DNA of 64,000 nt, taken from Aquisphaera giovannonii (GTDB lineage Bacteria > Planctomycetota > Planctomycetia > Isosphaerales > Isosphaeraceae). The stretch is from positions 2,170,001 to 2,234,000 of the forward strand of contig NZ_CP042997.1 of the NCBI RefSeq assembly GCF_008087625.1. Direction: 5' to 3'. The translations under genes and the position numbers were made by a program. The notes beneath the pieces are model-generated. The model had not been told where the DNA came from. It was given only the letters and a program-made list of their open reading frames with translations, and made no database searches. Position 1 is the first letter of the stretch, and each line of letters opens with the position of its first letter. Shown in pieces: positions 1 through 9,747 of this stretch.

Positions 1-93
1 GGACATCATCATCCTCTTCCTTCCCGGATCCGGGGCCGAAGCACCGCCCCCATGCCGTTCCGGCCTGATCCGGGTACGTTCGGAGTTCCCTCC

Positions 94-1134
94 ATGAGAG
101 CGTTGCGCCGCGCGTTCACGCTGATCGAGCTCCTCGTCGTCATCGCGATCATCGCCGTCCTGATCGCGCTGCTCTTGCCCGCGGTCCAATCGGCCCGCGA
201 GGCGGCCCGGCGCATCCAGTGTACGAACAACCTGAAACAACTGGGCCTGGCGTTCCACAACTACCTGAACGCCCACAATAGCCTGCCGCCCGGGCGCATC
301 TGGGCCCCGCGGCCCGGCAAGTCGAGCACGGATTTCCCGACCATCTTCTCGGGCGTCCAGAACACCACCTGGTTCATCCTGATGCTCCCGCTCATCGAGC
401 AGACGAACCTTGCGAACTCGTTCAATTTCACGCTCGGTGCCGAGGGCTACTACGGGCCGGGGCTGGCGCCGGCGGCCGGCTTCTTCGCCAACTCCACCGT
501 GAGCGCCACCAAGATCTCGTCCTTCCAGTGCCCCAGCGACCGCGACGAGCACTTCCAGATCAACCCCGGCTATCAGGGCGGCGTCCTGAGCGGCCCGATC
601 CTGACGAAGGGCAACTATGCGGTGAGCTGGGGCAACACCGACTGGGGCCAGAATTACAGCTCCGACCTGGGCGCCCAGTACATGCGTTCCGCCTTCGGCC
701 ATGCCGGGAACATCTCGATCGCGTCGATCACCGACGGCACCAGCAATACTGTCTTCACCGCGGAGGTCCTTCAGGGGCAGACGAACGACATCCGCGGCGT
801 GATGTGGTCGATCGTGCCCGGCGGGTCGTCGTTCATGACGCGGTTCACGCCCAACGGGCTGAAGGACTACCTGAACCTCACCAACGGCGGCGACTACCTC
901 AACAACGACCCCGGGCTCTTCTGCACGAGCGAGCCGGTCCAGCAGCTCCCCTGCTTCCCGGGCGCCAGCGACCGCGGGGCGTTCTCGGGGGCCCGCAGCC
1001 GACACCCCGGCGGCATCAACGTGGGCATGGGGGACGGCTCCGTCCGGTTCATGAAGAACACGATCAACGCGCCGATCTGGATCGGCCTGAACACCATCGC
1101 CGGCGGCGAGGTGATCAGCGCCGACGCATACTGA
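94..1134 (+). CDS. DUF1559 prepilin-like secreted protein
   Basis: 346 aa. The N-terminus is a type II secretion/type IV pilin-like signal: basic MRALRRA, then FTLIE and a hydrophobic stretch to about residue 30. The residue before Phe is Ala rather than the usual Gly. The middle and C-terminal parts match the DUF1559 family that is greatly expanded in planctomycetes. They end with HPGGINVGMGDG, the H-X9-DG tag, at about residues 306-317. Such proteins are thought to be pseudopilin-like envelope proteins; the precise role is unknown. I chose the ATG at 94 rather than the one at 52 because it puts the prepilin signal at the N-terminus. A GC-rich hairpin follows the stop. Confidence 0.93.
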   Translation: MRALRRAFTLIELLVVIAIIAVLIALLLPAVQSAREAARRIQCTNNLKQLGLAFHNYLNAHNSLPPGRIWAPRPGKSSTDFPTIFSGVQNTTWFILMLPLIEQTNLANSFNFTLGAEGYYGPGLAPAAGFFANSTVSATKISSFQCPSDRDEHFQINPGYQGGVLSGPILTKGNYAVSWGNTDWGQNYSSDLGAQYMRSAFGHAGNISIASITDGTSNTVFTAEVLQGQTNDIRGVMWSIVPGGSSFMTRFTPNGLKDYLNLTNGGDYLNNDPGLFCTSEPVQQLPCFPGASDRGAFSGARSRHPGGINVGMGDGSVRFMKNTINAPIWIGLNTIAGGEVISADAY

Positions 1135-1149
1135 CCGCCGATCGTCCTT

Positions 1150-1187
1150 CGCCCGGGGGCCGGCCCGCCGGAGTGCCCCCCCGGGCG
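1150..1187 (+). terminator. GC hairpin after the DUF1559 gene
   Basis: CGCCCGGGGG at 1150-1159 is complementary to CCCCCGGGCG at 1178-1187. The loop contains a further CCGG/CCGG pairing. It lies just after the stop codon but has no clear T-tract, so it is only a possible terminator. Confidence 0.4.
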
Positions 1188-1410
1188 GTTCAGGGCCGCC
1201 CACGCCGAGCATCCCGGACAGCCCGAAAGCGATGAGGCGGGGCGGCGAGACTGTCCTTGCCAGGTGCTCCCGATTGGAGTAAGGTCCCCGCGCGAACGGC
1301 CCTGGTCCCGTCGAGCGGGGGACTCCCCGTCTCGAAGCCGGCGCACGGCGATGGCCATGACGGCCTCGGTCTCGGGCGCATGGCCGCCCGCGAGGAATGG
1401 GAGGATCCCT

Positions 1411-2700
1411 TTGAAACGCCGTCGTTTGTGCTGGCTGGGACGGCTCTCGATCCTGGGGCTGGGACTATCCCCGGGCCTGCTCTGGGTCCTGATCGTCCTC
1501 GTCGCGCCCACGAACTGGGCGCGCCGCCATGTCATCGCCGCGCTCGAAGCCTCCAGCGGCAGGGCGGTCGAGCTGGACAGCCTGGGCGTCTGCCTGGGGG
1601 GCAACGTCTCGCTCTCCGGGCTTCGCATCGCCTCGCCCTCCAGCCGGGACCGCCCCTGGCTGGATGCCCGGCAAGTCCAGCTCGACGTCAGCCTGATCCA
1701 GCTCCTCCGCGGGAGGTTCGATCCCACCTCGCTGGACGTCGAGGACGCCACCCTCAGGGTCTTGCGGCGACGGGACGGCAGCCTCGAGATCGCCGACTCC
1801 TCGCGTGAGGCACGCGCCCCGGCCAACGACCAGGCCGGCCGTGCAAGCTGCGCCCCGGCGAGGCTGGCGGCGAAGCTTCACAACCTCCGCCTCGAAGTCG
1901 TCGACGAGCCGGACTCGAGCGTCCTCGCCCTCGAGGACGTGAGCGGGGATGGCCTGTGGGAGCGTGAGGGGGGCCTCTCCACCAGCCTCTTCGGGCGCTG
2001 GAATCAGGGCACCTTCCAGCTCACCGCCCATCTGGGATGCGAGCGGAGCCGGCCGGTCTTCGAGGGCGAGCTGCGCGCCTCGGACGTCCTGCTGGATGAG
2101 AGGATGGGGCTTCTGTCCTTCGCCGTGCCCGTGCTGGCGGGCTCGAAGACGCCGGTGCAGGGGAAGCTCGCGCTGGACGTCTACATGCGCGGGGGCGGGG
2201 CGAGCGGCCCCGAGATCGCCCGGTCGCTCGTGGGTCACGGCCACCTGGCGATCGATCCGGTGAATCTGACCGGGACCCCGTTCATGGCCGAGCTCAGGAA
2301 GGTCGCCCAGGGGACCGTCGTCGATGAGGCCGCGTCCCTGAGGAGCGATTTCACCATCCAGTCGAGCCGGATCACCACCGAACGCATGGAGCTGGCGGCG
2401 GGCAGGCTGCCTATCGTCTTCTCGGGCTGGACCGATTTCACCGGCGCCCTGGATTACACGATCACGGTCGACGGTCTTGCCGATCGGGTGCCGGAGAAGG
2501 CCCGCCGGCTCTTCCAGCGGCTCGACGTCGACCTCAAGGGGCTCACCACCATCAAGCTCGCCGGCAACCTGGACCGCATTTCCATCCGCATGAACACCGC
2601 CGACGGGTCGTCCAGGCCGCTGGAGCAGCTCATCGACCCGGACGACCGGGCGAGACTCCGCATGCTCAGTCGCCAGTTTCGGAACAAGGTTGTGAAATAA
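1411..2700 (+). CDS. AsmA-like envelope protein
   Basis: 429 aa from a TTG start at 1411, preceded by GGGAGGA at 1400-1406. The open frame extends upstream to 1264, but that part is Arg/Pro-rich and not protein-like. A basic N-terminus (KRRRLCW) is followed by one membrane segment at about residues 9-33. The rest is beta-rich. The stretch LDARQVQLDVSLIQLL followed by RGRFDPTSLDVEDATLRVLR is typical of the N-terminal AsmA fold, and a second half resembles the C-terminal AsmA part (FTGALDYTITVDGL). AsmA-like proteins are envelope proteins linked to outer-membrane lipid homeostasis. Family assignment rests on pattern and could be a more general DUF748-like protein. Confidence 0.7.
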   Translation: MKRRRLCWLGRLSILGLGLSPGLLWVLIVLVAPTNWARRHVIAALEASSGRAVELDSLGVCLGGNVSLSGLRIASPSSRDRPWLDARQVQLDVSLIQLLRGRFDPTSLDVEDATLRVLRRRDGSLEIADSSREARAPANDQAGRASCAPARLAAKLHNLRLEVVDEPDSSVLALEDVSGDGLWEREGGLSTSLFGRWNQGTFQLTAHLGCERSRPVFEGELRASDVLLDERMGLLSFAVPVLAGSKTPVQGKLALDVYMRGGGASGPEIARSLVGHGHLAIDPVNLTGTPFMAELRKVAQGTVVDEAASLRSDFTIQSSRITTERMELAAGRLPIVFSGWTDFTGALDYTITVDGLADRVPEKARRLFQRLDVDLKGLTTIKLAGNLDRISIRMNTADGSSRPLEQLIDPDDRARLRMLSRQFRNKVVK

Positions 2701-3326
2701 CGACGGCGTCCGACCTTGCCGTTCGGGTTCGGATGAGGCGGTCCGGGCGATCACCCGCCAGGAGTCGGCCCCCGCGAACGGCCCTCGTGGGCCGCGAGTC
2801 CCCACCCTGCCGCGTGCCTGACGACGGCGGCCTGAAGCGATCACGCCGTCGGGCGCCTTTGTCGGTCCACCGCGACTCGCGGGGCCCTGCCGTCCTGGCC
2901 CTTCGAGTGGCCGGGATGGGGTGGGCGGGGCGGGAGATCTGGCGGAGTTGCGCTGCGGGAGGCGGCCCTGCTCCCGAATGCTCCGGATCGGCGGGGCGGG
3001 CCGTCCGGCGAACGGAAGTTGGGGTGGTGGTCCTTGCCTTTGCGAATTCCGGGCGAAAGATGATCTCGGGCGGTCCGGGGTTGCAGGCCAGCGGCCCCGC
3101 GTGGTTCTCTAGGACGATGCCGCGCTCCGTCCGGAGCGAACCGGATGAGCGGACCCGCGGGCGTGCTCACGAACCTTCAGGCAACCTGACTGGCCTCAAC
3201 ACCCGCCGGCTGCCGCGCATATAATAGAGGTGGGGAACTCGCGGATCGGGGACCTGGGAAAGATCGGCAGTCGGACGGGCCGGCACGCGGCCGCTCGCTG
3301 AGGAATGTCGGATCGGAGTAGACCGA
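2701..3326. other. intergenic region before clpC
   Basis: About 620 bases. The frames open here (plus 2733-3224 and several minus ones) are rich in Arg, Pro and Gly, have no ribosome-binding site and look like GC-bias artefacts. The only signal seen is a promoter-like element near 3220. Confidence 0.6.
3220..3225 (+). promoter_or_regulatory. -10 element upstream of clpC
   Basis: A perfect TATAAT lies about 100 bases before the clpC start. No good -35 hexamer sits 16-18 bases upstream, so the promoter may rely on an activator or an extended contact. Confidence 0.45.
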
Positions 3327-5861
3327 ATGTTTGAACGCTTCACCGACCGTGCTCGCAAGGTGATGCAACTGGCCAATCAAGAGGCCCAGCGCTTCAACCA
3401 CGAGTACGTCGGAACCGAACACGTCCTTCTCGGCCTCATCAAGGAAGGGAGCGGCGTCGCCGCGAACGTCCTGAGGAACCTGGACGTCGACCTCCGCAAG
3501 ATCCGCAACGAGGTCGAGAAGATCGTCCAGGCTGGGCCGGAAATGGTCACGATGGGCAAGCTGCCCCAGACACCTCGAGCCAAGAAGGTCATCGAGTACG
3601 CGATCGAGGAAGCCCGCAACCTGAACCACAATTACGTGGGGACCGAACACCTCCTGCTGGGGCTGTTGCGCGAGCAGGAAGGTGTGGCCGCCCAGGTCTT
3701 GATGAACCTGAACCTGAAGCTCGAAGAAGTGCGCGAGGAGGTGCTGAACTTGCTCGGTCACGGGATGGACGCTGGCGGCGAATCCGAACGCGGTGCCACG
3801 TCAAAAGGCAACAAGTCCAAGACTCCGGCCTTGGATTCTTTCGGACGCGACCTGACCGATCTGGCTCGGCAAGCAAAGCTGGATCCCGTCATCGGCCGCC
3901 AAAATGAAATCGAGCGCGTGATCCAGGTGCTCTCCCGCCGCACCAAGAACAACCCGGTGCTCCTGGGCGAGGCCGGCGTGGGCAAGACGGCGATCGTCGA
4001 GGGCCTGGCCCAGATGATCGTCGACGGCAACGTGCCCGAGCTGCTCCGCGACCGCCGGATCGTGGTGCTCGACCTGGCGATGATGGTCGCCGGGACCAAG
4101 TACCGCGGCCAGTTCGAGGAGCGGATCAAGGCCGTCATGAACGAGGTCCGGCGGGCCAAGAACACCATCCTGTTCATCGACGAGCTGCACACGCTCGTCG
4201 GGGCAGGCGGCGCGGAGGGGGCCATCGACGCCTCCAACGTCCTGAAGCCGGCGCTCGCCCGCGGCGAGGTCCAGTGCATCGGCGCGACGACGCTGGACGA
4301 GTATCGCAAGTACATCGAGAAGGACGGCGCCCTGGAGCGGCGGTTCCAGACGATCGTCGTCGAGCCGCCCAACAAGTCCGAGGCCCTGGAGATCCTCCGC
4401 GGCCTGCGCGACCGGTACGAGGCGCATCACCGCGTCCAGATCACCGACGACGCCCTCGAGGCGGCCGTCGAGCTCTCGGACCGCTACATCACGGGCCGCT
4501 GCCTGCCGGACAAGGCCATCGACGTGGTCGACGAGTCCGGCGCCCGGGTGCGGCTCAAGGCGATGACGCGGCCCCCGGACCTGAAGGAGCTCGACGAGCA
4601 GATCGAGCGCCTCAATCAGGACAAGGAAGAGGCCGTCGCCAACCAGGACTTCGAGCGGGCCGCGGCGCTCCGCGACCAGGCCGACAAGCTCAAGAAGAAG
4701 AAGGAGACGATCACCCGCGAGTGGCGTGAGCGCTCCAAGGAGGTCGACGGGACCGTCGACGAGGAGGTCATCGCCGAGGTCGTCAGCAAGATGACCGGCA
4801 TCCCCCTCACGCGGCTCGAGACCGAGGAGACCGCCCGCCTCCTCAAGATGGAAGATGAGCTCCGCAAGAAGGTCATCTCCCAGACCGAGGCCATCAAGCG
4901 GATCAGCGAGGCCGTCCGGCGCAGCCGGGCCGGGCTCAAGGATCCCAAGCGGCCGATCGGCAGCTTCGTCTTCGCCGGCCCCACCGGCGTGGGCAAGACG
5001 CACCTGGCCAAGGCCCTCGCCGAGTTCATGTTCGGCGACGCCGACGCCCTGATCCAGATCGACATGTCCGAGTACATGGAGAAGCACAACGTCTCGCGGC
5101 TCATCGGCGCCCCTCCGGGCTACGTGGGCTACGAGGAGGGCGGCCAGCTCACGGAGAAGATCCGCCGCCGCCCGTACGCCGTGGTGCTGCTCGACGAGAT
5201 CGAGAAGGCCCACCCGGACGTGTACAACATGCTCCTCCAGATCATGGAGGAGGGCCGGCTGACCGACAGCTTCGGCCGCAACGTCGACTTCAAGAACACG
5301 ATCATCATCATGACGACCAACGCCGGGGCCGAGGTCACGAGCGTCAACGCCGGATTCGGCTTCGAACGGGGCCGGAACCTCGACGACGCGACGACCTACG
5401 AGCAGATGAAGGAACGGCTCAAGGTCGCCATCGAGAAGTACTTCCGCCCCGAGTTCCTGAACCGGCTCGACGACGTGATCGTCTTCCACTCGCTCACCAA
5501 GAACGACCTGAAGACGATCGTCGACATCGAGCTCTCCAAGATCCGGGGCCGGATGGCCGACCGGGGCCTCGAGCTGGCGCTCACCGACGAGGCGAAGGAC
5601 TACATCATCGTCAAGGGCTACAACCCCGACTATGGTGCCCGCCCGCTCCGCCGCGCGATCGAGAACCTGATCGAGAACCCCCTCGCCGAGGAGCTCCTCC
5701 GGGGCCTCTTCACCGGCAAGGACAAGGTCATCGTCGAGGTCGAAGGGGACGAGGAGAATCGCAAGCTCAAGTTCCACGCGACCACCAAGGCCGAGTCCCA
5801 GGGCCCGGCCCTGGCCGGCGTGGGCGGCGAGTCCGCCGTCGGCAAGGGCGGCAACGGCTGA
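3327..5861 (+). CDS. clpC: ATP-dependent Clp protease ATPase ClpC
   Basis: 844 aa, normal ClpC length. It is the AAA+ unfoldase that feeds substrates to ClpP and acts in cytoplasmic protein quality control. Domains in order: a double Clp N repeat (about residues 1-150, with [12 protein letters not shown] and [12 protein letters not shown] as the paired repeats); AAA1 with Walker A GEAGVGKT near 213 and Walker [10 protein letters not shown]; a middle UVR-type coiled coil ([15 protein letters not shown], about 440-460) that marks ClpC rather than ClpB; AAA2 with Walker A GPTGVGKT near 551; and the C-terminal D2-small domain. GGAG lies 11 bases before the ATG. No clpP or mcsA/B lies beside it. 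A strong terminator follows. Confidence 0.98.
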   Translation: MFERFTDRARKVMQLANQEAQRFNHEYVGTEHVLLGLIKEGSGVAANVLRNLDVDLRKIRNEVEKIVQAGPEMVTMGKLPQTPRAKKVIEYAIEEARNLNHNYVGTEHLLLGLLREQEGVAAQVLMNLNLKLEEVREEVLNLLGHGMDAGGESERGATSKGNKSKTPALDSFGRDLTDLARQAKLDPVIGRQNEIERVIQVLSRRTKNNPVLLGEAGVGKTAIVEGLAQMIVDGNVPELLRDRRIVVLDLAMMVAGTKYRGQFEERIKAVMNEVRRAKNTILFIDELHTLVGAGGAEGAIDASNVLKPALARGEVQCIGATTLDEYRKYIEKDGALERRFQTIVVEPPNKSEALEILRGLRDRYEAHHRVQITDDALEAAVELSDRYITGRCLPDKAIDVVDESGARVRLKAMTRPPDLKELDEQIERLNQDKEEAVANQDFERAAALRDQADKLKKKKETITREWRERSKEVDGTVDEEVIAEVVSKMTGIPLTRLETEETARLLKMEDELRKKVISQTEAIKRISEAVRRSRAGLKDPKRPIGSFVFAGPTGVGKTHLAKALAEFMFGDADALIQIDMSEYMEKHNVSRLIGAPPGYVGYEEGGQLTEKIRRRPYAVVLLDEIEKAHPDVYNMLLQIMEEGRLTDSFGRNVDFKNTIIIMTTNAGAEVTSVNAGFGFERGRNLDDATTYEQMKERLKVAIEKYFRPEFLNRLDDVIVFHSLTKNDLKTIVDIELSKIRGRMADRGLELALTDEAKDYIIVKGYNPDYGARPLRRAIENLIENPLAEELLRGLFTGKDKVIVEVEGDEENRKLKFHATTKAESQGPALAGVGGESAVGKGGNG

Positions 5862-5896
5862 GCGCCGTCCCCTTGCCACCGGGACCGATCACGACC

Positions 5897-5927
5897 AAGA
5901 TGGGGCCTTCGGGCCCCATCTTCGTTT
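5897..5927 (+). terminator. intrinsic terminator of clpC
   Basis: An 11-bp perfect stem (AAGATGGGGCC / GGCCCCATCTT) is closed by a TTCG tetraloop at 5908-5911, and TTCGTTT follows. It starts 35 bases after the clpC stop. Confidence 0.85.
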
Positions 5928-6011
5928 CCCGGCCGGACCGGCCGCGAACCCCCGCCACGGCGCCGTGTCGGGGTCTCCGAGGGGCCGATCCACGTCCCGC
6001 GGAGCGTCCCC

Positions 6012-6503
6012 ATGTCCGACGCCAGGCCGATCACGCTCGCCAAGGCGTTGTCGATCAGGAAACGCCTCGCCGGCAGGCTGGCCCAGGCGCGGTCGCTCAT
6101 CATCGAATACAACAGCGTCCTGTCCGGATTGTACGACGTGCTGGGCAAGAGCACGGTGGACGTGCGCGTGGAGTACGACCGCTTCCGCAAGATCCAGGAC
6201 GGCCTGATCGTGGTCAAGGCGCTCATCCAGCGCGCCAATCAGCCGATCGACGAGGACCTGCTCCAGCTCAGGGAGCTCAGGAGCCTGATCCGGTTGCTCA
6301 ACGAGCTGGACACCAGGCATGGCACGGAACCGGGCCTGAACGGCGTCGAATATCAATACATGGCCGTCTTCCGCAAGCCCGACGTCCTCGCGATGGTGCG
6401 CGACCTGGAAGTCCAGATGGACGCCCTCCAGGACCGGATCGACGAGTTCCAGAATGAGGCCCGGGTGGAGATCCCCTCCTGGATCCTCACCCTGGCCCAG
6501 TGA
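6012..6503 (+). CDS. DIP1984-like coiled-coil protein
   Basis: 163 aa, cytoplasmic, no signal. It is almost wholly helical and charged. It begins with a KALSIRKRLAGRLAQAR segment, has a central LRELRSLIRLLNEL stretch, and ends in a long helix LEVQMDALQDRIDEF. This layout resembles the DIP1984/septicolysin-like family of small helical proteins of unknown function: N-terminal helix, a linker, then a C-terminal helix ending near a Trp. The gene follows the clpC terminator and is probably transcribed on its own. The family call is by eye. Confidence 0.6.
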   Translation: MSDARPITLAKALSIRKRLAGRLAQARSLIIEYNSVLSGLYDVLGKSTVDVRVEYDRFRKIQDGLIVVKALIQRANQPIDEDLLQLRELRSLIRLLNELDTRHGTEPGLNGVEYQYMAVFRKPDVLAMVRDLEVQMDALQDRIDEFQNEARVEIPSWILTLAQ

Positions 6504-6683
6504 GCGTCCGCCCGGATGACTCTGCTATCCGGCCGGGGAGGTGGCGAGGCCCGAGCCGTCGGCCCTGTCGGGGCCGGCCTGGGCCTCGAAGTGCATCGGA
6601 TCAAGCGTCGGAAGCCGCGACTCCCGGGGCGGCCGCGTTCCTCACCGGCCCCACCTCGTTCGAGACACAAGAGGGCCTTCGAA

Positions 6684-7523
6684 GTGGACGTACGCCTGGC
6701 CTCCTCGCGGTTCCCGCGATCCTCCGCCTACCATCCGGATTGGGTCCTGAAGAACGCGGCCACCGGCTCCTCCAACCCGCTCTGGCTCGCCGAATGGCTG
6801 GCCGAGGCCATGGAGCTGAGGCCCGGCATGCGCGTGCTCGACCTGGGCTGCGGCCGCGCCATCACGTCGATCTTTCTGGCCCGGGAGTTCTCCGTTCAGG
6901 TCTGGGCGACCGACCTCTGGTTCCCGGCCTCGGGGAATGCCAGGCGGATCCGCGACGCCGGCCTGGAGGATCGCGTCTTCCCGATCCACGCCGACGCCCG
7001 TTCCCTCCCCTTCGCGGGGGAGTTCTTCGATGCGATCGTCTCCGTCGATTCGTACTACTACTACGGCACGGATGATCTTTACCTGAACTACCTGGCCCAC
7101 TTCGTGAAGCCGGCGGGCCAGATCGGGATCGCCGGCGCCGGGCTCGTCGGCGAGCTGGACGGGACCTTGCCCGAGCATCTGGCCGGCTTCTGGACGAACG
7201 ACCTCTGGAGCCTCCACTCCGCCGCCTGGTGGAGGCGGCACTGGGAGAGGTCCGGGATCGTCTCCGTCGAGGTCGCCGATGCGCTCGACGACGGGTGGCG
7301 CCGCTGGCTCGAGTGGCAGCGGATCGTCGCCCCGGACAATGGGCCGGAGATCGAGGCCGTGGAGGCGGACGCCGGGCGCACGCTGGCCCACGTGCGGGCC
7401 GTCGGTCGGCGGAAGGCGGATGCGGTCTTTCAGGATTATTGCTGGCCCGATACCCTGAGGTCCGTGCCCGACTCCTACGAACCTGAACCGCTGCTCCGCG
7501 AATCCGGGATCGATCCTCGATGA
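6684..7523 (+). CDS. class I SAM-dependent methyltransferase
   Basis: 279 aa from a GTG start at 6684, preceded by GAGGG at 6671-6675. The upstream open frame back to 6516 is Arg/Pro-rich and unlikely to be translated. SAM motif I is VLDLGCG at residues 51-57. An acidic strand end (VWATD) and a post-I motif follow, then the DAIVSVDSYYYYG segment. It belongs to the small-molecule methyltransferase group typified by AYHPDWVL near the N-terminus; the substrate is unknown. Its stop overlaps the start of the next gene (ATGA), so the two are probably translationally coupled. Confidence 0.85.
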   Translation: MDVRLASSRFPRSSAYHPDWVLKNAATGSSNPLWLAEWLAEAMELRPGMRVLDLGCGRAITSIFLAREFSVQVWATDLWFPASGNARRIRDAGLEDRVFPIHADARSLPFAGEFFDAIVSVDSYYYYGTDDLYLNYLAHFVKPAGQIGIAGAGLVGELDGTLPEHLAGFWTNDLWSLHSAAWWRRHWERSGIVSVEVADALDDGWRRWLEWQRIVAPDNGPEIEAVEADAGRTLAHVRAVGRRKADAVFQDYCWPDTLRSVPDSYEPEPLLRESGIDPR

Positions 7524-8395
7524 AGCACCCCGACGCGTCGTCCTCCTGGCGTCCGACGGTCTTGCCCTGCGTCATCCTGTTCTTCCTCGCGCGGTACCCG
7601 TCGGCGTCCTCGGGGGGGCCGCCATCCGCTCCGCCGGCCGACGCCGGGCCGCGGGGCTCGCTCGTGATCGTCGGCGGCGGGGGCATGCCCGCCTCGATCC
7701 GGAGCGCCTTCCTGGAGCGGGCGGGGGGCAAGGCGGCGAGGCTCGTCGTCATCCCGACGGCCAGCGAGGACGCGGACGGGCCGCCCGCGGCTCGGGAAGA
7801 GTTCCTGGAGCCGTGGAGGAAGGCGGGAGTCGAAGCCCCGACCCTCCTCCATACCCGATCGAGGGACGCGGCGAACGCGCCGGGCTTCTCGAAGCCGATC
7901 GAAGAGGCGACCGCGGTCTGGGTGAGCGGCGGAGACCAGTCCAGGGTGACCGACGCCTACCTCGGAACCGCCGTCGAGAGATCGCTCCGCTCCCTGCTGG
8001 ACCGAGGGGGCGTCATCGGCGGCACGTCGGCCGGCGCGGCCATCATGTCCCGCGTCATGATCACCGGCGGTCGCCGGAGGGCCACCGTCGGCACCGGCTT
8101 CGGATTCCTGCCCGGGGTCGTGGTGGACCAGCACGCCCTGAGGAGGAATCGGATCCCCCGCCTCCTCGGCGTCCTGGCCGAGCATCCGTCGCTCTCCGGG
8201 ATCGCGATCGACGAGCGGACCGCGTTCGTCGTGGACGGGTCGAGGTGGCGCGTCCTCGGCGATTCGTACGTCGTCGCGTGCCGGCGGAGGCCCGCCTGGG
8301 GGGACCTCGACATCGGCGTGTATCACGCGGGCGACGAGGGCGTCCTGAAGGACGGGGAAGCCGTCCTCACGACGACGACGATCGAGGACGATTGA
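7520..8395 (+). CDS. cyanophycinase-like S51 peptidase, exported
   Basis: 291 aa. Residues 11-30 form a hydrophobic signal-like segment, so it is probably exported, unlike classical cyanobacterial cyanophycinase. The S51 nucleophile elbow is GGTSAGAAIM with the catalytic Ser at residue 170. Upstream lies the family motif VWVSGGDQSR; the early strand SLVIVGGGGMP matches the N-terminal Gly-rich turn. S51 enzymes cleave beta-aspartyl dipeptide bonds. No cyanophycin synthetase is present nearby, so the substrate may be another isoaspartyl or beta-Asp peptide. Start ATG overlaps the methyltransferase stop by 4 bases. A long hairpin separates it from the convergent metallopeptidase. Confidence 0.87.
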   Translation: MKHPDASSSWRPTVLPCVILFFLARYPSASSGGPPSAPPADAGPRGSLVIVGGGGMPASIRSAFLERAGGKAARLVVIPTASEDADGPPAAREEFLEPWRKAGVEAPTLLHTRSRDAANAPGFSKPIEEATAVWVSGGDQSRVTDAYLGTAVERSLRSLLDRGGVIGGTSAGAAIMSRVMITGGRRRATVGTGFGFLPGVVVDQHALRRNRIPRLLGVLAEHPSLSGIAIDERTAFVVDGSRWRVLGDSYVVACRRRPAWGDLDIGVYHAGDEGVLKDGEAVLTTTTIEDD

Positions 8396-8400
8396 CGACG

Positions 8401-8444
8401 CGGGCGGGCCGCCGACCCGGAGTCGCGGGTTGGGCGCCCGCCCG
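8401..8444. terminator. hairpin between convergent genes
   Basis: CGGGCGGGC (8401-8409) pairs with GCCCGCCCG (8436-8444), and the loop can pair further. It lies between the ends of the cyanophycinase-like gene and the metallopeptidase, so it may stop transcription from both sides. There is no T-tract. Confidence 0.45.
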
Positions 8445-8453
8445 GCCTCATCG

Positions 8454-9584
8454 TCAGGCTTCGACCAGCTCCACCTTGATCCCGTTCACGGCCCCGGTCC
8501 GGCGGGCCGTCTCCGCCGACAGCCGGACGACCCTGTGGACGAACCGGAGCTTGTCCAGCACCGGCGTCGCCAGGACGAACGGGTAGGCGTCGGGCAGGCC
8601 CATGCACCGGTTCAGGTTGTTCATGGTGTAGGTGACCGCGAACCAGCCCTCCATGAGCTCGTCGAACGAGAAGTCCTGGTAGCCCGCGCCCGCGGCCTTC
8701 GGCTTCCAGGTCGGCTCGCCGGGGCTGCCGGGCTGGAGAGAGACGCCGGAGCGGATGGCCGTGTCCATCGTGGCCGTCATGTGCAGGTAGTGGGCCCAGG
8801 ACTCCGCCCAGTCCTCCCAGGGATGCGAGCTCGCGTAAGCCGAGATGAACTGCGAGGCCCAGTCCAGGCGAGGCCCGTTCGCATAGTGCCGCTTCAGGGC
8901 CTCGCCGTAATCCTCGCGGTCGTCGCCGAAGAGCCGGCGGCACTCGTCGAGCTGCGGCGAATCCTTGATCAGGAGGTCCCAGTAGTAGTGGCCCACCTCG
9001 TGGCGGAAGTGGCCGACGAGGGTGCGATAGGGCTCGTGCATGCCGACCCGACGCTTCTCGCGCTCCGCGTCGTCGGCCTCGGCGATGTTGATGGTGATGA
9101 CCCCGTTGGCGTGGCCGGTCAGCACCTTCGGCTCGGCCGAATCGTCGGGCGGGTCGGCGAGGAAGTCGAAGGCGAGCCCCCGCTCCGGCTCCTCGGCCTT
9201 CGTCGGCACCGGCAGTCCCAGGTAGAGGAGCGAGTAGAGCAGCCGGCGCTTGGCGGCCTCGAGCTTGGCCCAGGCCTCGGTCGTGCCCGGCTGGCTGAGG
9301 TTCGGGATGACCCGGTTCAGGCGGCAGGAGCGGCAGAAGGGGTCCGGGTCGTCGGCCGGGACCGCCCAGTTGCAGACGTTCTCGTGCGTGTAGTTCCGGC
9401 AGAGCTTATAGGTCAGCCCTTCGTTCCCGGCGCCGAGGACGTTCCAGTGATCGCCGTCGGCACGCTCGAGCGCGACCATGTCGATCCGGTCCGGCAGGAA
9501 GGCGAGCGTATGGCCGCAATTGGTGCAGGCGAAGTTTTCGAAGAAGATCAGGTGATCGCATTGCCCGCAGTGGAAGACCTTCAT
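8454..9584 (-). CDS. zinc-ribbon putative zinc metallopeptidase
   Basis: 376 aa, no signal peptide. An N-terminal zinc ribbon (CGQC near residue 6 and CTNC near 20) is followed by a second Cys pair (FCRSC). The core has HEVGH at residues 195-199, the zincin motif with catalytic Glu196, and a downstream DWAESWAHYLH helix that could give the third ligand. This matches the putative zinc-binding metallopeptidase family (PF15887 type), whose substrates are unknown. The gene stands alone and converges on the cyanophycinase-like gene. Confidence 0.85.
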   Translation of the reverse strand: MKVFHCGQCDHLIFFENFACTNCGHTLAFLPDRIDMVALERADGDHWNVLGAGNEGLTYKLCRNYTHENVCNWAVPADDPDPFCRSCRLNRVIPNLSQPGTTEAWAKLEAAKRRLLYSLLYLGLPVPTKAEEPERGLAFDFLADPPDDSAEPKVLTGHANGVITINIAEADDAEREKRRVGMHEPYRTLVGHFRHEVGHYYWDLLIKDSPQLDECRRLFGDDREDYGEALKRHYANGPRLDWASQFISAYASSHPWEDWAESWAHYLHMTATMDTAIRSGVSLQPGSPGEPTWKPKAAGAGYQDFSFDELMEGWFAVTYTMNNLNRCMGLPDAYPFVLATPVLDKLRFVHRVVRLSAETARRTGAVNGIKVELVEA

Positions 9585-9747
9585 CGCGCGACTCGCGCCC
9601 CCGTGTCAGTTGGTGTCATGAGGCATCAGGGCCGAGACGGACGGTATGCCCGCGACGACGTCGTCGTCGATCGACCCGGAGACGAGGCGGAGCGAAATGC
9701 AAACCCCGTTCCAATGCGGGATCGGGGCGGATGGTCCGAATCCTTCG

